17,284 nucleotides of DNA, taken from Bacteroidales bacterium UBA2198. GTDB taxonomy: Bacteria > Bacteroidota > Bacteroidia > Bacteroidales > VadinHA17. The position numbers and the translations under genes are program-made. The stretch is taken from contig DCVC01000168.1 of assembly GCA_002328625.1 (NCBI GenBank), positions 1-17,284 on the forward strand. The letters run 5' to 3'. Of the stretch, positions 13,812-17,284 are shown in pieces (position 1 is the stretch's first letter; each line of letters opens with the position of its first letter). The notes beneath the pieces were generated by a model that was not told the origin of the DNA, did no database searches, and saw nothing but the letters and a program-made list of their open reading frames with translations.

Positions 13812-15831
13812 CTATTTTTCTGACGAAGTTTGCTTCCGCCGTTATTATACGTATCAGATACAAACCAGGTGAATACGCTGACATATCCAGTATGCAGCTT
13901 TGAGAATCAACAGAAACTGATCTAAGCAATCGTCCCTGAAAATCAATAACCTGAAGAGATATGATCCGGCTATGCATCTCTATATACAGATTATCACTGA
14001 CTGGCAATGGATATAGCCTGGGCATATCATAGTTGCCTTTATCATCAACCGAAGTTATAGTTCCGGATGATGCTGTCCAGCTGGTTGGAAGAGAGTTGTC
14101 AGATAAATGATCCGTAAGTTCCAGGTAATGACCGTTACCGTCAGCATCCGGCCAGGGTGGCAGATTTGAGTATTGAACATTGTCAATTATGTTTCCAAAG
14201 GCATCAAGCAGTAAAAGGTTCTCTCCTGTGTTTGACAAATTACGTGTAAACTGCCCTCCGGGTGAAAATCCGTATTTGACCCTGAAAACAGCTGCATTGC
14301 TTGCCAGTATGATCGCAGCGCCCGGTTCAATCATTGCATTTACGGGGAAATTGTAAATAAATCCCGTCCCTCCGAAATAGACTCCTGTAAGGTTTTCCGT
14401 TTTGTTCCCCGTATTTGTTATCTCAATAAATTCCAGATCCTTACTGTTCGGGAAGCCAGCCGACTCAGGTGGATTATACATTATTTTGGTAATTACAAGT
14501 GATGGCACATCAACATTACTGCAACCTGAATAAGGGCCCATACCTGTAGTCATCCATGTAATTCTCTGTGGTAAAAACGTTTTGATCTTAAGTATTTCAT
14601 TTGGATGATTGCTTACTGTGCCCCATCGCTGGTTTTCCCTTATCACAGCTTCGTTTATCGTTCCCACAGCCTGATCGATAAATGATTCGATGACCGAGAT
14701 GTTCAGAGGCTGGCCGGGCTGAATAAGTTCATTCCATCTTTTTGACAGGTAGCATCTGAATGACTGGTTGTTGAACAGATCTCTCCAGAATCTTGGCCCT
14801 TCATTATCTCCATTTGAAAACTGCCAGGTATTGACTTTGCTTCTGTCAAATCCCCACATGAACAAATCATTTCCATATGTCAGATCAAGGTCCCAGATGG
14901 GACCTGCCCTAAGCTTTCCGTTCCTGTCCTTATGGTAATACGTACTGAATTGGTAGGCATCGGCGTTTGCTGCCAGTTCATTTATGATCATAAAATCAAT
15001 AAAAGAGGGGACATCTATCACGGAGGGGTAACCTGTCTCAGGTGTTATATTTCCGGCTGCTGATGCAGTGGCGAGTTTTTCAAATTCAGATTTAATGAAA
15101 ATATTCTGGTCATATTTAACATTTTCGGGTTTTGGCAATTCATGGATAAAATCAACATCATTTGTCCCCAGATAGCTTGACATCTTCCATGCAACCGGAT
15201 CGCCACCTGTTGTCTTGTCAGCTTTTGTTATATATCCTCCTGTAATACCGGGATATGTAATATCATTTGGTCCTATTTCATATACATCTACCCGGTTATT
15301 ACCTGATTTGATTTTTTCAAGCAGTAAATAAAGACCGTTATACGACCCATTTATAACAACCTCACAAAAGACCGTTCTGCTTGCATACTGGCCAATCATC
15401 CTTGATAAATTATAGCTCAAATAGTTGCGGATAAGTGATGCATCAAACGCCATTGCATATAGTATCCAGTCATTATCTTTAGGCAGACCTAACAGGCTTA
15501 TGTTGTTGTTAGTAGTATTATCTGCTTTTTTGGTCGAAAAACCATATTGTTTTTTTGGAACAGCCTGTGAGCTGGATCCCCTTATCTCAATTGTTATCCT
15601 CCCATCGTAGTTTAAAAATTCAGGATTATTCTGATCAGTAATGTAATTGCGCAATCCTTCGCCCCTGTAGACTATTTTCATGGTGGCAAGAACCCTGGGG
15701 TCGTCGCGAATTGCCACACCTCCGTCGGTATTAATAATTACAATAGGAAGGTTGCTGTCTGTAAAAAACTGGGAATAACTGGTATTCCATAAAAAAAACA
15801 AAAGAAGAATAAGAGAAATAAATCGCTTCAT
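13801..15831 (-). CDS. Secreted CotH-kinase / lamin-tail protein with T9SS sorting domain
   Basis: This 676-aa secreted protein has three regions. A signal peptide (1-20, SYS before Q21) leads into a CotH kinase-like domain (about 30-440). It contains IRGSSSQAVPKKQYGFSTKK, HKDRNGK (300-306) and WDLDLTYGND (313-322), the acidic active-site region. A lamin-tail domain follows (about 445-585, beginning VITKIMYNPPES). The last about 75 residues are a type IX secretion C-terminal domain, with YPLPVSDNLYIEM, LQVIDFQGRLL and MSAYSPGLYLIRI. It should therefore cross the outer membrane by the Por system and be released or anchored. Relatives in Bacillus phosphorylate spore-coat proteins; the target here is unknown. 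No neighbour in the same direction is close. Confidence 0.9.
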   Translation of the reverse strand: MKRFISLILLLFFLWNTSYSQFFTDSNLPIVIINTDGGVAIRDDPRVLATMKIVYRGEGLRNYITDQNNPEFLNYDGRITIEIRGSSSQAVPKKQYGFSTKKADNTTNNNISLLGLPKDNDWILYAMAFDASLIRNYLSYNLSRMIGQYASRTVFCEVVINGSYNGLYLLLEKIKSGNNRVDVYEIGPNDITYPGITGGYITKADKTTGGDPVAWKMSSYLGTNDVDFIHELPKPENVKYDQNIFIKSEFEKLATASAAGNITPETGYPSVIDVPSFIDFMIINELAANADAYQFSTYYHKDRNGKLRAGPIWDLDLTYGNDLFMWGFDRSKVNTWQFSNGDNEGPRFWRDLFNNQSFRCYLSKRWNELIQPGQPLNISVIESFIDQAVGTINEAVIRENQRWGTVSNHPNEILKIKTFLPQRITWMTTGMGPYSGCSNVDVPSLVITKIMYNPPESAGFPNSKDLEFIEITNTGNKTENLTGVYFGGTGFIYNFPVNAMIEPGAAIILASNAAVFRVKYGFSPGGQFTRNLSNTGENLLLLDAFGNIIDNVQYSNLPPWPDADGNGHYLELTDHLSDNSLPTSWTASSGTITSVDDKGNYDMPRLYPLPVSDNLYIEMHSRIISLQVIDFQGRLLRSVSVDSQSCILDMSAYSPGLYLIRIITAEANFVRKIVRE

Positions 15832-15902
15832 TCAATCGCTTTACTTTGCCTTTAACTGTATGGGTAAATATAACAACAATTTGTATCAATATATATTGTG
15901 CT

Positions 15903-15938
15903 TTTGAGAATATTGGAACTACAATTTTTATATTTTTG
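15903..15938 (+). promoter_or_regulatory. Possible Bacteroidota promoter for the acyltransferase gene
   Basis: TATTTTTG (15931-15938) fits TAnnTTTG. Upstream TTG options are 15913-15915 (15-nt spacer) and TTTG at 15903-15906 (24-nt spacer), both off the preferred 18-20 nt. It would give a 5' UTR of about 90 nt before ATG 16033. The region is very AT-rich, so a chance match is quite possible. Confidence 0.35.
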
Positions 15939-16032
15939 AATCAGATATTATAATTATCCCACGGAATTCAAGAATAACTCTAAGTTTTTATATTCCAACA
16001 AATTCATATTAATCCTTTATCAATTATTAACC

Positions 16033-17154
16033 ATGGAAAAAGAAACTAAACCTGCAACAAAGAGGTTATATTCACTCGACGCTTTACGCGGTTTCGACAT
16101 GCTCTGGATAATGGGCGGGGAGGGTATAATCATCGCGCTCGCTGCACTCACAGGATGGCCGGTATTTGAATGGGGTGCACGACATCTTGAACATGTTGAA
16201 TGGCATGGATTTCATTTTTATGACATGATCTTCCCTCTCTTCCTTTTCATTGCAGGGATTTCTTTCCCTTTCTCGATGGCAAAACGCATTGCATCGGGAG
16301 AAAGCCGGAAAACCATTTACAAACATATCATTACACGCGGACTGATCCTTGTTCTTCTTGGAGTTTTGTACAACAACGGAGTACGTTTTGATCTTTCAGA
16401 ACTGCGTTACGGAAGTGTTCTCGGCCGGATTGGTCTTGCCTGGATGTTCGCTGCAATAATATTTATTAATACTAAACTGACCTGGAGGATCGTCTGGTTC
16501 TGGGGGCTTCTTATAGGTTACTGGCTGCTGTTACTGCTGTTTCCGGCTCCGGACGGCAACGGTGCAGATATCTTTTCCAGGGAAGGCAACCTGGCAAGTT
16601 ATATTGACCGCATATTAATGCCAGGCAGACTCTATCTCGGAAATCACGATCCTGAAGGCCTGTTCAGTACTATTCCCGCCATATCAACAGCATTACTGGG
16701 AATGTTCACCGGCGAATTCCTGCTCTCTAAATATTTGAGCGATAAACTTTTGCGCAAGACATTATTCATGGTACTTACAGGTATTGCCTTAATGCTTATC
16801 GGCAAGTTATGGGACCTGAATTTCCCCATAAACAAAAACTTATGGTCAAGCTCATTCGTCTGCTATGTTGGCGGACTGAGCCTTCTTCTGTTTTCCCTCT
16901 TTTACCTTGTGATCGACGTCTGGAATTACAAAAAATGGGCATTTTTCTTTGTGGTCATAGGCCTGAATCCGATCACCATTTATCTTGCCGGAAGAATAAT
17001 TGATTTTGAATCTGCATCAAGGTTCTTTTTCGGGGGATTTAACAGAATCCTTCCCGAAACATGGTCGCCATTGATTGATTCTGTTGGAATCACTGCAATT
17101 GGTTGGGTATTCCTCTACATCCTGTACAAGAAGAAAATATTCCTAAAAGTATGA
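16033..17154 (+). CDS. Heparan-glucosaminide N-acetyltransferase-like membrane protein (DUF5009 type)
   Basis: This 373-aa polytopic inner-membrane protein has about ten hydrophobic spans. It opens with RLYSLDALRGFDMLWIM (11-27), the signature of the YeiB / HGSNAT-like acyltransferase group. WHGFHFYDMIFPLFLFIAGIS then carries His58, in the place of the acetyl-accepting His of the human lysosomal enzyme. NKNLWSSSFV near residues 267-276 is also typical. The family moves acetyl groups across the membrane onto amino sugars, and bacterial members are often found in polysaccharide-use loci; the acceptor here is unknown. The stop overlaps the next start as ATGA (17151-17154), so the two genes are probably translated together. 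Confidence 0.85.
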   Translation: MEKETKPATKRLYSLDALRGFDMLWIMGGEGIIIALAALTGWPVFEWGARHLEHVEWHGFHFYDMIFPLFLFIAGISFPFSMAKRIASGESRKTIYKHIITRGLILVLLGVLYNNGVRFDLSELRYGSVLGRIGLAWMFAAIIFINTKLTWRIVWFWGLLIGYWLLLLLFPAPDGNGADIFSREGNLASYIDRILMPGRLYLGNHDPEGLFSTIPAISTALLGMFTGEFLLSKYLSDKLLRKTLFMVLTGIALMLIGKLWDLNFPINKNLWSSSFVCYVGGLSLLLFSLFYLVIDVWNYKKWAFFFVVIGLNPITIYLAGRIIDFESASRFFFGGFNRILPETWSPLIDSVGITAIGWVFLYILYKKKIFLKV

Positions 17155-17284
17155 GATTGCCAGGGAAGCTGATCCTTATAACATTTTTCTTAGCCTCTCA
17201 GGTTTTATCCTCACAGCAGCTTTCGTGGCCTGAGGTTACACGCGAAACCAGGCCCTGGACACGCTGGTGGTGGCCGGGTAGCAT
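17151..17284 (+). CDS. Start of an exported GH106-like glycoside hydrolase (partial)
   Basis: Only the first 44 codons are inside the window. They encode a signal peptide (about 1-21, LASQVLSS before QQ) and then LSWPEVTRETRPWTRWWWPGS. The PW-RWWW-PGS run close to the mature N-terminus is characteristic of large GH106 alpha-L-rhamnosidase-type enzymes of Bacteroidota. The rest of the gene is needed to confirm the family. The ATG overlaps the acyltransferase stop by 4 nt, pointing to a joint carbohydrate-related transcript. Confidence 0.62.
   Translation, partial: MRLPGKLILITFFLASQVLSSQQLSWPEVTRETRPWTRWWWPGS

Overview
The window reads as chromosomal DNA of a Bacteroidota bacterium, probably class Bacteroidia. 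Four things point that way: promoter-like motifs of the TTTG / TAnnTTTG type, a type IX secretion C-terminal domain on a secreted protein, a DAHP synthase fused to a C-terminal chorismate mutase, and generally weak Shine-Dalgarno sites. The sequence does not support a genus.

Left part (1-2296): the 3' end of a histidine operon, hisH (partial), hisA, hisF and hisIE, tightly packed with stop/start overlaps. An imperfect inverted repeat follows it.

Centre (2445-9562): an aromatic amino acid block. pheA, a class I aminotransferase, tyrA, DAHP synthase-chorismate mutase and aroA carry carbon into chorismate and out to phenylalanine and tyrosine. A separate stand-alone TrpB2-type tryptophan synthase beta gene follows.

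The main discovery is that both units start with what looks like a complete ribosome-mediated transcription attenuator. Before pheA lies a 21-codon leader ORF in which 12 residues are Phe or Tyr. A protector hairpin, an antiterminator and a U-tailed terminator follow it and are mutually exclusive. Before trpB2 lies a 24-codon leader ORF with a Trp-Cys-Trp core. It is followed by a 1:2 hairpin, an 11-bp antiterminator and a perfect 8-bp terminator stem with a T tract. Each leader lies just downstream of a Bacteroidota-type promoter. The layouts match the logic of E. coli pheL and trpL, but the sequences are not homologous. The trp leader also ties a stand-alone TrpB2 to tryptophan supply.

Right part (9673-17284): genes that look linked to carbohydrate use or the cell envelope. 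A minus-strand cluster encodes a Tat-type Gfo/Idh/MocA oxidoreductase, a DUF6807 (PmoA-like) protein and an exported NIPSNAP-family protein. A 5'(3')-deoxyribonucleotidase then converges with a secreted CotH-kinase / lamin-tail / T9SS protein, their ends overlapping by 11 bp. Last come a polytopic heparan-glucosaminide-acetyltransferase-like membrane protein and, overlapping it by ATGA, the start of an exported protein resembling the N-terminus of GH106 rhamnosidases. The intergenic stretch before the nucleotidase holds a small palindrome cluster. I saw no tRNA, rRNA, CRISPR array, insertion sequence or prophage gene.
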